64,000 nt of DNA. Source: Typha latifolia. Lineage: Eukaryota > Streptophyta > Magnoliopsida > Poales > Typhaceae. The position numbers and the translations under genes are program-made. The notes beneath the pieces are model-generated. The model saw only the letters and a list, made by a program, of their open reading frames with translations. It did not search any database and was not told the origin of the DNA. Below are positions 1-10,383 of this stretch, in pieces. The DNA lies in the NCBI GenBank assembly GCA_019914945.1, contig CM034100.1, positions 11,171,096 through 11,235,095 on the forward strand, read 5' to 3'. Position 1 is the first letter of the stretch. Each line of letters opens with the position of its first letter.

Positions 1-1064
1 AAGTGTAGTAGGACAAAGAGCATGAACATCCGCTTGTATCCCCTCTCGCAGCCCTAAAATAAATGTGCTCATCAATGTCGGTTCGGGCCAAGGTGGCTCA
101 CAACGACTATCGACTCTTTCAAACTCAGCTTGGTACTCCAATACGGTCATCCTCTGAACCATCTTGCTTAATATGGCAGTAAAATGTTCATATGCCACTG
201 CCCCAAATCTGCTATAATCCTCCTACAAAAGTCAGCCCAACTGGTAAATCCTTTACCACGAATAATATATATGTACCAATGCAATGCCGTTCCTTGGAGG
301 TGAAAGCTTTCCATCTGGAACTTTGCATCCTCCGTTGTCCCTTGACAATCAAAATATTGTTCAACTTGAAACACCCAATCCATTGGATCACCGCCTTGGA
401 ATTTTGGAAAGTCCAAGCGTGCGGTTCTCTCCCGAATAGCATTATTGGGTTCATGAAAGATCCTTGGTTAGGTCTAAACCTTTGTGCATATTGATCATCT
501 TCTCTAAATCTTCGAGCATGTCCATCACCATCTCCAAAGGGATCAACCTCATCCTCAAAGTGCCAATCCTCCTCATCGATGAAGCACACCGGTGTCGCAT
601 GCCTCTTGGGTTCCACCAACGTCGGTCTTGGGTTTTGTAATGGAGGTGGGGGATGATGTGTAGGCATAGGTAAAAGGGGATCATTGACACTCACATGATG
701 CACCTGGACCTGTATCGGTTTGATGAGGTCCCATCGCTGGTCCTTCTTGAGGTTCCGATCTTCGTCGACGAGATGACGAAGCCAATCAGTTCATGATTTA
801 TTCCTTTAAATTATTGTGATCCTTTTGAATCACGTGAACTCTATGCAGCAATGTTTGGAACATGCCCCTAAGGTCATTTGCCAAGCTCATATTCACACCC
901 ATGGACATTAGTTGAGTTGATCCTATCGTGGTCGCTTCAAAGGAATCGGCCTCACGGTTAGGGTCATTGTGGATTGAGCCTTCTCTTGTCGGTGTCCTCT
1001 CCATAGGTCTCCTTGTTGATGTCATCTTTCTTATTTTAACTATTAATGGAGGTCTGAGTTTCAC
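1..1064 (-). pseudogene. Gag of a Ty3/gypsy element (F), truncated by window edge
   Basis: Retrotransposon capsid precursor, read on the minus strand from an ATG at about 1064. The N-terminal part (1064-798) is open. The frame then shifts, and the conserved capsid block FPKFQGGDPMDWVFQVEQYF lies at about 416-350, followed by a segment matching the gag of element A (STFILGLREGIQADVHALCP) that runs off position 1. Several frameshifts mean no full protein is possible. The start is chosen because it directly follows a methionine-tRNA primer-binding site and matches the gag start of element A at 16998. The zinc knuckle and pol would lie to the left of the window. Confidence 0.8.
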
Positions 1065-1066
1065 CT

Positions 1067-1078
1067 GCTCTGATACCA
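1067..1078 (-). other. Primer-binding site (tRNA-Met) of element F
   Basis: On the minus strand this reads TGGTATCAGAGC, complementary to the 3' end of plant methionine tRNA. It sits three bases inside the LTR end and just upstream of gag, as expected for priming of minus-strand cDNA. Confidence 0.85.
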
Positions 1079-1081
1079 GAT

Positions 1082-1804
1082 TGATGAGTTCTTATACTAA
1101 AAGGTCGGCTACGGAACAATCCTTAAGATCTGAATTTTTGTAGGAAGCTGTCCGCGCAACTGTGTGAAAATATTCATCAAATATCCTCCTTTAGTTAGAA
1201 AATTATGAAATAAAGTGGATTAGATTCATAACTCTATGATCTACAACTTTTGTCATGCCCTTCGCAAATTTGAACTGCAACTGGGGCTAAAATACGGAAT
1301 AACGTGGATGATGGTGGTGATGACGGGTGGAGTAGAAGTTAGGGTTATGGATGGGTATGGAGATGGAGGTGGATAGTGGATGTGATTAAGGGATATAGAC
1401 GAAGGAAACAAAGTGGTCGAGATCTCAAAAAAGAGGGGTGACTCGATAATCGAGGGAGATTAGAAGTTAGGAGAAACCTTGCCAACAGTAGAGGTGGAAG
1501 GATGGTGAAAAGGGAGGAGGGAGATTATAGTAGATAGATGATAGAGATTCAAGAAATCAATATTCCAATAGCATTATGAATTTGGTTGTCATCCACATAT
1601 TTATAGATGCTACCCAACAAGTCCTAAAACAATAAGTAACTCTAATTCTAGAGGATTCCCGCCGATCACGTTCGAACACGCTTGATTGTGTTCGAACACA
1701 CAAAAAAGCGTACTCTGTACGTGCGAACGTGATGCAGGCATTCGAACACGACCCCTCCTGCGACCTGTATGAATTTTATTTTAATGAAAATAAATAACTA
1801 ATGC
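1082..1804 (-). mobile_element. 5' LTR of element F, truncated
   Basis: Plus-strand text starts TGATGAG and carries the family A/D LTR content in reverse: a TATA-like TTTATAG at about 1600, then TTCGAACG palindromes at 1670-1750. It stops at about 1804, before the expected terminal bases, where plus-strand RNase H sequence of another copy (G) begins. The break is therefore a rearrangement, not a clean insertion. Confidence 0.7.
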
Positions 1805-2532
1805 GAGGATTCTTAGGGCTGACCTAGTATTATCGCCGCTTCATCGCCGGGTATGGCAAGATCGCTACTCCTCTCACTTCTTTGCTGAGGAATGACTCTT
1901 TTATATGGATGGATGAAGCCACTACAGCCTTTGAAAAACTAACAGCAATGACAACAACGCCCGTTCTAGCTCTACTAGATCTCACCAAAGAGTTTGTTGT
2001 GGATTGTGATGCGTTGAGAGTTGGCATAGGAGCTGTACTAATGCAAGGAGGACATCCCATAGCATTTCTTAGCAATGCTTTATCATAAAAATCCTAGCAA
2101 TTATTGATCTACGAGAAAGGGATGTTGGCAATTCTGCATGTAGTGACAAAGTGGAGGCTTTATTTGATCACTAGGCGATTCATTATCTAAACCGATCAAA
2201 TGAGCCTTTCATATTTTACGAGACAGCGTATTCACACTCTGGCACAGCAGAGATGGGTCACAAAATTACTAGGGTATAATTATAAAATTCCATACAAGAA
2301 GGGAACGGAAAATAGAGCGGCGGATGCACTATCGCGCCAACCCGATTTCGCCGAGCTCGCAACATATCATTTTCCTACTTTTCCCTTCTTTGATGAGTTG
2401 AGTTATGCATGTATATCTGACCCAGATGTTTTGAGATTGTTACAGGAGGAATTGGATGATCCGAAGCGCCATCCAAAGTTGGAGAACTAAGGCTGTTTGC
2501 TGCTGGACTGCGGGTGTATTTGGGTGCCCGCA
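1804..2532 (+). pseudogene. RNase H region of chromovirus pol (G), 5'-truncated
   Basis: Starts at the end of the reverse transcriptase/RNase H boundary (RFLGLT, then YYRRFIAGYGKIATPLTSLL). It continues through the RNase H core (VVDCDALRVGIGAVLMQGG) and its C-terminal signature AADALSRQPD at about 2320. In-frame stops and a frame change near 2090-2200 make it non-functional. The sequence closely parallels 28233-28950 of element A. It is interrupted at 2532 by a solo LTR and resumes at 3396. Confidence 0.8.
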
Positions 2533-3395
2533 TGATACGATCTATCCTGACTTTCAGATATGGATAAGATCTAACATAGAACTTTGAAAATAGATCTCGA
2601 AATATGAAACCATCGGATCAACGTGAAATTTTGATATGTTGAAGTCCTGGAAAAGTGCTTTCAAACAAATTTAGATTCAAGCGAATCGAACAGTGGGATC
2701 TCTAGATATCGTCCGATTAGTAGAGAGACATTAGGGAGTGTGTCTTTGGATCCGTGGATGGAGGCACGAGATCCTAGGTGATGATGGATGGTGGTGGACC
2801 AGTGGTAATAGGGTGGCACCGGTGAATACGTGGAGGTGGAAGGGTTATGGGTGATGGTAGAGGTTAGGGCAAGTGATAGATAGATTGAAAGAAGGGGGAG
2901 GAGAGAGCCGCCCCTACAGGACTAAGGTGATTGGCCGGTCGAGGGAGGCTAGAAGCGACGACGCCAAGGAACAAGAGAATGAGAGAGAAGAAGAGGAAGG
3001 AGGCTAGGGCAAAACTCAATTCATTCAATAATATTCTATGGTTGCCATCCACACCTTTAGAGGCTAACCAAACAATTAAAAAATGGCAATTATTAACCCT
3101 AAAATAGTAGATTTTCGTCGACCACACCCGATCACGTTCGAACGCACATTTTGCATTCTTTGTATGTGCGAACGCGATGCAGGCGTTCGCAGGCGCGTTT
3201 GAACGCACATTTTGCACTCTCTGTATGTGCGAACCTGATGTAGGCGTTCACAAGCGCGTTCGAACGCAGTCCACCCACGTTCGAATGCGACATATAGAAA
3301 ACTTTTCTATGAACTAAACACTAAAACAAAAATAAAAGACACCCATAAAGTGTATCCATGCTCGAGACGATTTCGGTGAAGCTTGAATAGTATCA
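2533..3395 (-). mobile_element. Solo LTR, C-related family, TSD CCGCA
   Basis: Starts TGATACGATC and ends AATAGTATCA on the plus strand. It is flanked by the 5-bp duplication CCGCA (2528-2532 and 3396-3400), and removing it restores the reading of host element G. Both ends resemble the family C LTR (compare 23073-23827), so the transcription sense is taken as minus. The U3 part (about 3125-3290) instead carries several TTCGAACG palindromes typical of family A. This copy has no primer-binding-site sequence inside its end, unlike the C copies. Confidence 0.85.
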
Positions 3396-4345
3396 CCGCA
3401 AATGATGAATTGCGATAGAAATTGTTGGAGCACTTCCACCAAACTCCAGAGGCTGGTTATGAGGGTGTCTTGAGGACTTATAGGAGGATATCATAGAGCT
3501 GCACATGGATAGGACTAAGGTGGTATTGAGAAGTTTTGTTCGTGATTGCGAAAACTGTCAAAGGGCAAAGGCAACCACATTGAAACCGACCGGATTATTA
3601 CAACCTTTATCTATACTGGACCATGTTTAGGAAGATATTTCTATCGAAGGGGACTCGATTGAATTTTAGTTCGGCCTACCATCCAAAGATGAACGGCCAA
3701 ACCGAGGTGGTCAATTGAGGCATTGAGCAGTACTTGTGGTGCTTTGTTGGAGAGATGTCGAGACGATGGTTGAAGTTTGTACCATGGGCAGAGTGGTCTT
3801 ACAACACTGCCCACCATAGCAGTATTGGCATGTCTCCGTTCAAGGTGGTGTTTGGGCGCATGGCTCCGACAATATGCGCCTATTGATGGATAGAGATGCC
3901 ATATTGAGGAGGTTGCGTGCCCATCTTAAACTTGCTCAAAACCGCATGAAGCAAGTTTATGATCGCAGCCATCAGGAGTGGGAGTTCGACATCGATAGTT
4001 GGTTGTTTGTGAGGGTACAACCGTATCGATAGGTGACCTTATGCTCGATACGTAACCAAAAGTTAGCACATCGCTACTTTTGTCCGTTTTGGGTGTTAGA
4101 GCGTATCAGTCCGATTGCATGTCGTTTGGAGCTATCGAAAGGGTTGAGAGTACATCTTATCTTCCATGTTTTATTATTGAGAGAGCAAATTGGTGATCAT
4201 TAGGTTATTGGATCAGTTCTACTAGAGCCATTAGAGGAAACAGAGATCGTAGAGCCAGTTCATGTACTTGCTAGGTGCCGTCGATGTCATGGTACCAGAT
4301 TAAAGATGGAGGTTCTAGTTGAGTGGCTTGGCAAGCCATCCGATG
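3396..4345 (+). pseudogene. Integrase and chromodomain of element G, deleted
   Basis: Integrase zinc-finger side (LLEHFHQTPEAGYEGVLRTY after correction by eye against element A), then a jump at about 3648 from the EDISI segment straight to NFSSAYHPKMNGQTEVVN. The part holding the first two catalytic aspartates is missing. The C-terminal region (HLKLAQNRMKQVYDRSH at about 3930) and a chromodomain-like end (VEWLGKPSDE at about 4318) follow. Stops and frame changes are frequent. It is cut at about 4345, inside the chromodomain, where it fuses to the LTR of element B through a short shared stretch (GAGTGGCTTGG). Confidence 0.8.
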
Positions 4346-4788
4346 AGTGGCTTGGAAAGTCCATATGGCGCTTCAACTTTTTCGCAAGATGAAGTAAGCC
4401 TCGAAGTAAAGTCAGTATGGAAGTAAGAAAGGAAGAAGTCTTAGAGAAGTATCATCCTTGATGAAGTCTCACTTTTTTTCATTTACTTAAACTTTAGATA
4501 AAATACAAGTAGTGGGTTCAAGCCCTTTATATAGGTAAGAAAATTTAGCTACTAAGTTATTCTAACAAATATCTATCCTAGATATTTAGAAGGGAAGGGA
4601 TAAGATCGATGAAGTATCATCCTTAACCCTTATCCATCCAGCGGTGGATAAGCTTGAGGCCTGTCTAGTAGTGGATAAGATCAAGTTACCGATTACTATA
4701 ATGTCCCTCAGGTCCAGCTTAGCCATTTGTATTCCTAATGCCTTTGACATTGCAATTTCGACCAAAACTTCGATGAGGCATGACATTC
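4346..4788 (-). mobile_element. 3' LTR of element B, truncated
   Basis: Nearly the whole length can be aligned by eye with the LTR at 11868-12311 (GGCGCTTCAAC, the region near TCTTTATATAGG, the region near TTAGAAGGGAAGG, end GGCATGACA). It is the 3' LTR of the minus-strand element B. The outer end is lost at the junction with element G. The inner end meets the A-type solo LTR at 4789, and a polypurine tract follows beyond that insertion at 5652. Confidence 0.8.
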
Positions 4789-5646
4789 TGATACACATTG
4801 TTAGAATCTTTTTTTATTGCATTAGTTATTTATTTTCATTAAAATAATTTTTCTGTAGGTCGCGTTCGAACATAGAAGGGGATGCGTTCGAATGCCTTTA
4901 CGAATGCCTACATCACGTTCGCAAAAATAGAGAAAGTGAAATGTGCGTTCGAACGCGGTCGGGCGCGTTCGAACGTCTACATTAGGTTCACATTGACAAT
5001 GAACACCTTTTGTGTGTTCGAACACGATTAGACGCGTTCGAACATGATCGGGCGCATTCGAACACGATCAACGGGAGTCCACTAGAATTAGGATTAATAA
5101 TTATTATTTTGACTTGTCAACTAGCCTCTATAAAGGTGTGGATGGTAGCCAAAATTATTATGCCATTGAAATATTAGTATTTTGCCTCCTCTATCCTCTC
5201 TTTAGTCTCTAGACTAATCTCCCTCCTCCCTCTTCACCTACCTACCACCTCTACCATTGGCAAGGTCTCTCTTAACTTCTAATCTCATTCGTCTGTCGAG
5301 TCCTCCCTCTTCCTTGGGATCTCGACCACTTCTTCCCCTTTATCTTTATCCCTTAAAGAACATCACCTATCCACCCGCATCTCCATTATCATCCATAACC
5401 CTAACATCCACTCCACCCATTACCACCACCATTATACGCACAATATCGTGTTTTCATCCCAGTTGCAATTCGAATCTGTGAAGGGTGTAAATATGAAAAA
5501 CGTAGATCAGGGAGCTACGGATCGATCCCACTTATTTCGTAATTTTTGTACTATCACAAAATATTTAGTGAATATTTTCCCTCGGTTGCACGGACTGTTT
5601 GCTACAATAAATCTAGATCTTGAAGGAAATGTTCTATAGCCTATCA
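4789..5646 (+). mobile_element. Solo LTR of family A type, TSD CATTC
   Basis: Runs from TGATACACATTG to TAGCCTATCA with the duplication CATTC on both sides (4784-4788 and 5647-5651). It contains TTCGAACG palindromes at 4862-5070 and a TATA box CTATAAAG at 5128-5135. It inserted exactly where the element B polypurine tract meets its 3' LTR. Its TSD-defined end (TATCA) is the inner boundary that the element A LTR has moved past. Confidence 0.9.
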
Positions 5647-5651
5647 CATTC

Positions 5652-5663
5652 TCCCCCACCTAA
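5652..5663 (-). other. Polypurine tract of element B
   Basis: On the minus strand this is a purine run, AGGTGGGGGAGA, directly preceding the element B 3' LTR once the solo LTR at 4789-5646 and its TSD are removed. It is the expected primer for plus-strand cDNA. Confidence 0.65.
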
Positions 5664-5689
5664 TGCGCAGTCGTTCTAGTTGCATGACG

Positions 5690-7157
5690 GTTCTAAAAAT
5701 CTATAATGAGGCTTTTATATTGTCATAACAAGTCCATATTTTCCCAACTTGCTTCTCCGTGTGGCAATCTTTTCCAAAGCACTAAGTATTCGGTGGTTGG
5801 TTAGACTCCTCAATATTGAATTGTTCGAGAGTCAAGAATAGTTTCAACTTCTTTATCAAGAGCAAATGTCATCGTTGCTGGAGCACACTGTGACACTCCA
5901 CGGCTGCAGTCTTCTAAGTCTTCATGGTAAGGTTTGAGGCAACCGACATGGAAGACCAAGTGGATTTTGAGATCTGGAGTTAACTCTAGTTTATAAGCCA
6001 CCTTGCCCACTTTCTTGACAACTGCAAATGGCCCTTTGTATCGACAAACTAGCCCCTTGTGGACCTTGTGGAAGGCCTTGATCTTATGCAATTAAATTTT
6101 AACAAGAACTTAATTTTGGTGTCTCCCACTCAAGGATTGCTTGTATCTTTGCCTTATTCGTCCTAAGGCCACCATCGCTAATCCAATGCCCCCAAGAAGT
6201 TAATTTCTCCTTGGGCAAAAGAACACTTCTCTAGCTTCACATACAGTCGGTTCTCCTTCAAAATGTCGAAGACCGACCGTAGGTGCTCAATGTGCTCTTC
6301 GAGAGTCTGACTGTAAATGACAATGTCGTCAAGGTATATGACGACGAAGCAGTCGAGGAAGGGGTGAAAAAGCTTGTTCATCAAGGTGCAAAAGGTGGCT
6401 AGAGCATTTTGTTAGTCCAAAAGGCATAACAAGAAATTCGTAAGAACCATGCCGAGTTACGCACAGTCTTAGCCTCGTCGCCCTTCATGATGCGCACTTG
6501 GTAGTAGCCCGACCTCAAGTCCAACTTGGTAAAGAATTTCGCTATGCCAAGTTGATTGAACAAGTCCGCTATCAGCGATATTTGGTACTTGTTCTTGATC
6601 GTCACCTTGTTGAGAGCCTGGTAGTCGATGCATAGTCGCAAGGTTCTGTCACTCTTCTTTTGGAACAAGCCCGTGTCTAGTAGCTCCTTCAATTGTCTTC
6701 GCAGCTCCTTGAGCTCTGGTGGTGCCATTCAGTAAGGCCCCTTTGTTGGTGGCTTAGCACGGGCTCCATCTTGATGACATGGTCCACCTCTCGTCTAGGC
6801 GGCAAGCCATTAGGCAATTTGGCAGGCATGACGTTGTTAAACTCTTCAAGGACACATGTAATTTTTGCAGGAATAGGAGCAGCAACAACTGTCTCTATGC
6901 CATCGATCCTGAGGGTAGGAAGATACACAGTTTTGCCCCACTTTGCCCCTTTGTTCAACTGCATGGTCGAGAGTGTCTTCGAACGGAGGGAGGACCTTCG
7001 CTGGTCCGCACCAAGGAAGGCATTCCTTCTTCTAAGTGTTCCTAGGTGTGGCAGTGGGCACTGCCTTGGCAACGGAGATAAACTCCATGCCAAGAATTAG
7101 TTGAAAGTCGTCGATGCTCGCAATCGTTATGTTAGTATATCCCTTCCACATGGCAAG
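5690..7157 (-). pseudogene. Pol of element B: protease end, RT, then chromodomain
   Basis: Minus-strand pol of a chromovirus. Read from 7157 downward it contains the end of the aspartic protease (DDFQLILGMEF, about 7090), the RT palm ([19 protein letters not shown], about 6640; [13 protein letters not shown], about 6510; catalytic VIYLDDIVIYS, about 6330), and the start of RNase H (about 6180-6110). It then jumps to the integrase C-terminus (AFHKVHKGLVCRYKGPFAVV, about 6070) and a chromodomain (EYLVLWKRLPHGEASWE, about 5780). The RNase H core and the integrase catalytic core are absent, and there are stops and frameshifts. It cannot act on its own. The upstream protease half lies beyond the E LTR, at 10384. 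Confidence 0.85.
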
Positions 7158-8012
7158 TGTAACACCCCCACCCGCCACGGGCACGTGCACGCCCACGTGC
7201 CCACACGGCACACACGGCGCACGCGACAGGTCGGGCAGGGCCCGTCACACATAGATATTCTCCTGTACACATATAATCATGACATCATCAAATAAAACCT
7301 GCTAACCTATCCATGATCACATAATCCATCACCAAATAAATTATACTATTAACCAAATAAACCGGTTAACATTTGAAAATCCCAGTCCACAATAATATAC
7401 ATTAGACCACTACATAATCTAGCAGGACCCACACAGGCCACAACAAACCATCAAAATACAACTAAAATAACTAATACAAGAGTATACTATGATTCGACCT
7501 GTAATATCCAAATCATCGTCTAATACAAAAGAGTACAAATATTAAATACTAGTACAACTTAATATCTAGTTAAACTATCATCTATACCATCTCACATCTA
7601 TAGTTCACCTCAACATCCTTCTAAAATATATTCTCAAGATATCTCAAGTCGCTATCATGTACCACATATCTGAGAGGGTTAGAAAAGAAATAAAGAGAGT
7701 CATGAGCAAAAAGCTTAGTGAATAGACCTTACCTCGAATCAATGATGCCAAATAGAGAGTAAATCATGTACTGGATAATATAAATTAGAAAGTAGCATGA
7801 TGCCATGTATGAACATGTATATATGTATCCTCAATGACATATATATGAATAAAATTAATTCTCATGAATGAGCATATTATATCCTCAACCAGATATAATC
7901 CACATATCTCTCACTATCACAATCAACCATCTCAACTCTGAATATCATCCACCATGCTGGACTACAGTACCCGGCCCCAAACTCGATACACATCATGTCA
8001 CAAGCTCAGAGC

Positions 8013-8280
8013 ATACCATATCATACACTAAGAGTATCTCTGCAGATGAATCATACCCTGTCATACGCTAAGGGTATCTCTGCAGATGAATCATACCCTG
8101 CCATACGCTAAAGGTAACTCTATAGATAAATTAGACCCTGCCATACGCTAAGGGTATCTCAGAAGAAGGTAATCATACCCTGCTATATGCTAAGGGTATA
8201 TCAATGATAGTTGTACCCTGTCATACGCTAAGAGTACAACCATCAGCCATCACCATACTCTGCCATACGCTAAGATTATG
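8013..8280 (-). repeat. Hairpin array in E LTR (ATACCCT...AGGGTAT units)
   Basis: About seven units spaced 35-45 bases apart. Each has arms ATACCCT and AGGGTAT around a shared loop close to GYCATACGCTA. Some units carry paired changes: one has GTTGTACCCT with AGAGTACAAC, which lengthens the stem, and sister LTRs have ATACTCT with AGAGTAT. Corresponding arrays are at 21746-21932, 26991-27167 and 61321-61408. Confidence 0.85.
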
Positions 8281-9586
8281 TCCAGTACCAGTCCGGACTA
8301 GATACCGTTCTAGCCATCACATCATATCACATCACATCACATACATATGTACTTTTATGATTTCCTATATATGATAAATCATATGCATATATCCAGTATG
8401 ACAACAGATTATGCAACGCAGGAATTTAGGTGGTAAAAAAGCCGAGAGAAAAATGATGCAATGCCGACTCTAACCATGTATACTTTTGCTAGTCTATCAC
8501 ATGCAAACTCATGATAGAGATCATTCCGACATAAAAACCATAACAGTATAATCATCTCTATATATCACTAATGTACTCATATCTCAGATGAGCGTAATTA
8601 AATGTATGATAAAATATGCTTAACTAAAATCATCTCTAGATAAAATTCTATAATCATACTGGAGGTTAAAACATGCGTGTACATAAGATATATAATATAT
8701 CATAATTTGATAAATACGTCTAGGGGATAAGACTACTCACAGTTTGATCAGAAGACACAAACCACGCATCTCTTATGTCCGTTAGATAACCGAGTGACAC
8801 TCATCGCTAGCAAGGTCCACGGGGTCTCAAATAAGGGGGTTCGGGATCTAAAAATATTCAAGTAATATTAATTAGTCATTTATCCAATTAAAATTAGTTC
8901 AAATAGAATATAAAGGTTTATTTGGTTTAAAAACACTTCTTTTACTTTGCACATAACTAGATTCACATTATAGGTACGATTCAAATATTATGACATACTA
9001 TTATTATAAAATGCTAGTTATAATATATGGAAAAAGGTTCGTTTCTTTTTATTTAATATTCTAAATATATAATTATAAAGTAAAAGCTAAACAATTATAA
9101 ATGGGATATAAGTATAGATAAGATCTATTTATAATAAATTTATATTTCTTAGTCTATTTTGATTAATTAGAAGTTATATAGTATTTACTTAATTATGTAA
9201 AATAATTAATTAATTAATAAGACTAGTATCTTATTCTACACACAATAGTATATAATAAATTGTTAAGATTACTGAAATTGCATATATTATGAATATTAGT
9301 ACATAAATCTAATAATTATAATTTACAACACTATCTATTAATCTAAAAGAAATATAAATACATAGTTACATCAAAATAAGTATTATCTATATTTATGCAT
9401 AATATTTTATAACCTAGTTAATCATCAATTATACTAATTATAATTAATAATCATCATGTTGAAGAATATATATTATTATTAAAATAATTAATGTCTAAAT
9501 AATGTATCTACATTAATTGAGGAAGTAATACCTAATTAAATAAATAAATGAATATAAAATAAAGTAGATAATAAAACAATGTCACT

Positions 9587-9641
9587 AGTGCTGGGCTCAG
9601 CCTAGCACTGCTTGCTATAGTGCTGGGCCGAGCCCAGCACT
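9587..9641 (-). repeat. Double hairpin with TGGGC arms in E LTR
   Basis: Two adjacent inverted repeats. The second is perfect, with arms AGTGCTGGGC and GCCCAGCACT and a 3-base loop; the first is slightly imperfect. The same pair is found at 20378-20433 and 62704-62758. It marks the border between the AT-rich half and the purine-rich half of the LTR. Confidence 0.85.
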
Positions 9642-9991
9642 GTGCAAAAAAGAAAGGAGTAGAAATAGAGGAGGAAGAAGAAAAAGAAAGAAAGTAGAAG
9701 AAGAAGAAGAAGAAGAAGAAGGGAGGAGGAGAAGAAGAAGAAGAGAGAAGGGGAGCTGAGGGAAAGAAAGGAGAAAGGAAGAAGAAATAAGAAATAAGAA
9801 GAAAGAAGAAAGAAGAAAGAAGATGAAGAAGAAGAAGAAGATGAAGAAGAAGAAGAAGAGAAGAGGAAAAGAAGAAAGAGAGGAGATAAGGGAGCAGCTT
9901 GTGGACTCGGGCCATGGGAGGGCACCGGCCCGCCGCCGGCGCCCACGGCCGCCCCTTGGTCGGCCTCCGGCTCCGACGAGCCCGAGCTTGG

Positions 9992-9993
<2 letters not shown>

Positions 9994-10052
<59 letters not shown>
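9994..10052. repeat. (GA)n microsatellite in E LTR
   Basis: About 29 uninterrupted GA units. A purine-rich GAA/GAAGAA stretch lies to its left (about 9640-9890). The sister LTRs have comparable tracts at about 20056-20098 (CT strand) and 62994-63022. Confidence 0.95.
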
Positions 10053-10055
<3 letters not shown>

Positions 10056-10383
10056 GAGAGAGGGAGGAAGATTTTCACCGGTGGTGGCGGCAGCTTCGGG
10101 AAGGTGGCGACGGGCCGACGTTGGCAATGAGGAGTGCGAAAGAAAGTCGAGAGAGAATGGAGAGAGAGAGAGAGAGAGGAGGCGGTGGAGGGGGTTGCGG
10201 CGGCGCCAGGGCCCGCCGCGGCTAGTTGGCCGCAGCCCATTGGCTACGGCAGCGACAACAGGCGCGTGGCGCCCCCACCACGCAAGCTGCGCATGCAGCT
10301 TGCATGGGCACGAGGCCGGCCACAATGTGGCCGGTCGCGTCGTGCCCAATTTTTTTTTTTTTGGTTTGGGTTGTTACAGCAAG

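Larger units (their letters stand above)
7158..10378 (-). mobile_element. Solo LTR of family E, 3.2 kb, TSD GCAAG
   Basis: Plus-strand text runs from TGTAACACCC to GGGTTGTTACA with the duplication GCAAG at 7153-7157 and 10379-10383. Removing it rejoins the protease of element B. The sense is taken as minus because the sister LTR at 19787 has a primer-binding site just after its end in the opposite orientation, and because the T-run at 10351-10362 then becomes an A-run just inside the 5' end, as in element T. Internal layout: a hairpin array (8013-8280), about 1.3 kb of AT-rich DNA, a double hairpin (9587-9641), purine-rich and GA-repeat DNA, and a GC-rich end. The open frames in it are low-complexity and not genes. 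Confidence 0.92.

Noticed and set aside
8013..8280. CRISPR-like array of regularly spaced repeats
   Set aside because: Plant nuclear LTR. The repeats are short hairpins with conserved loops rather than unique spacers, and no cas genes are present.
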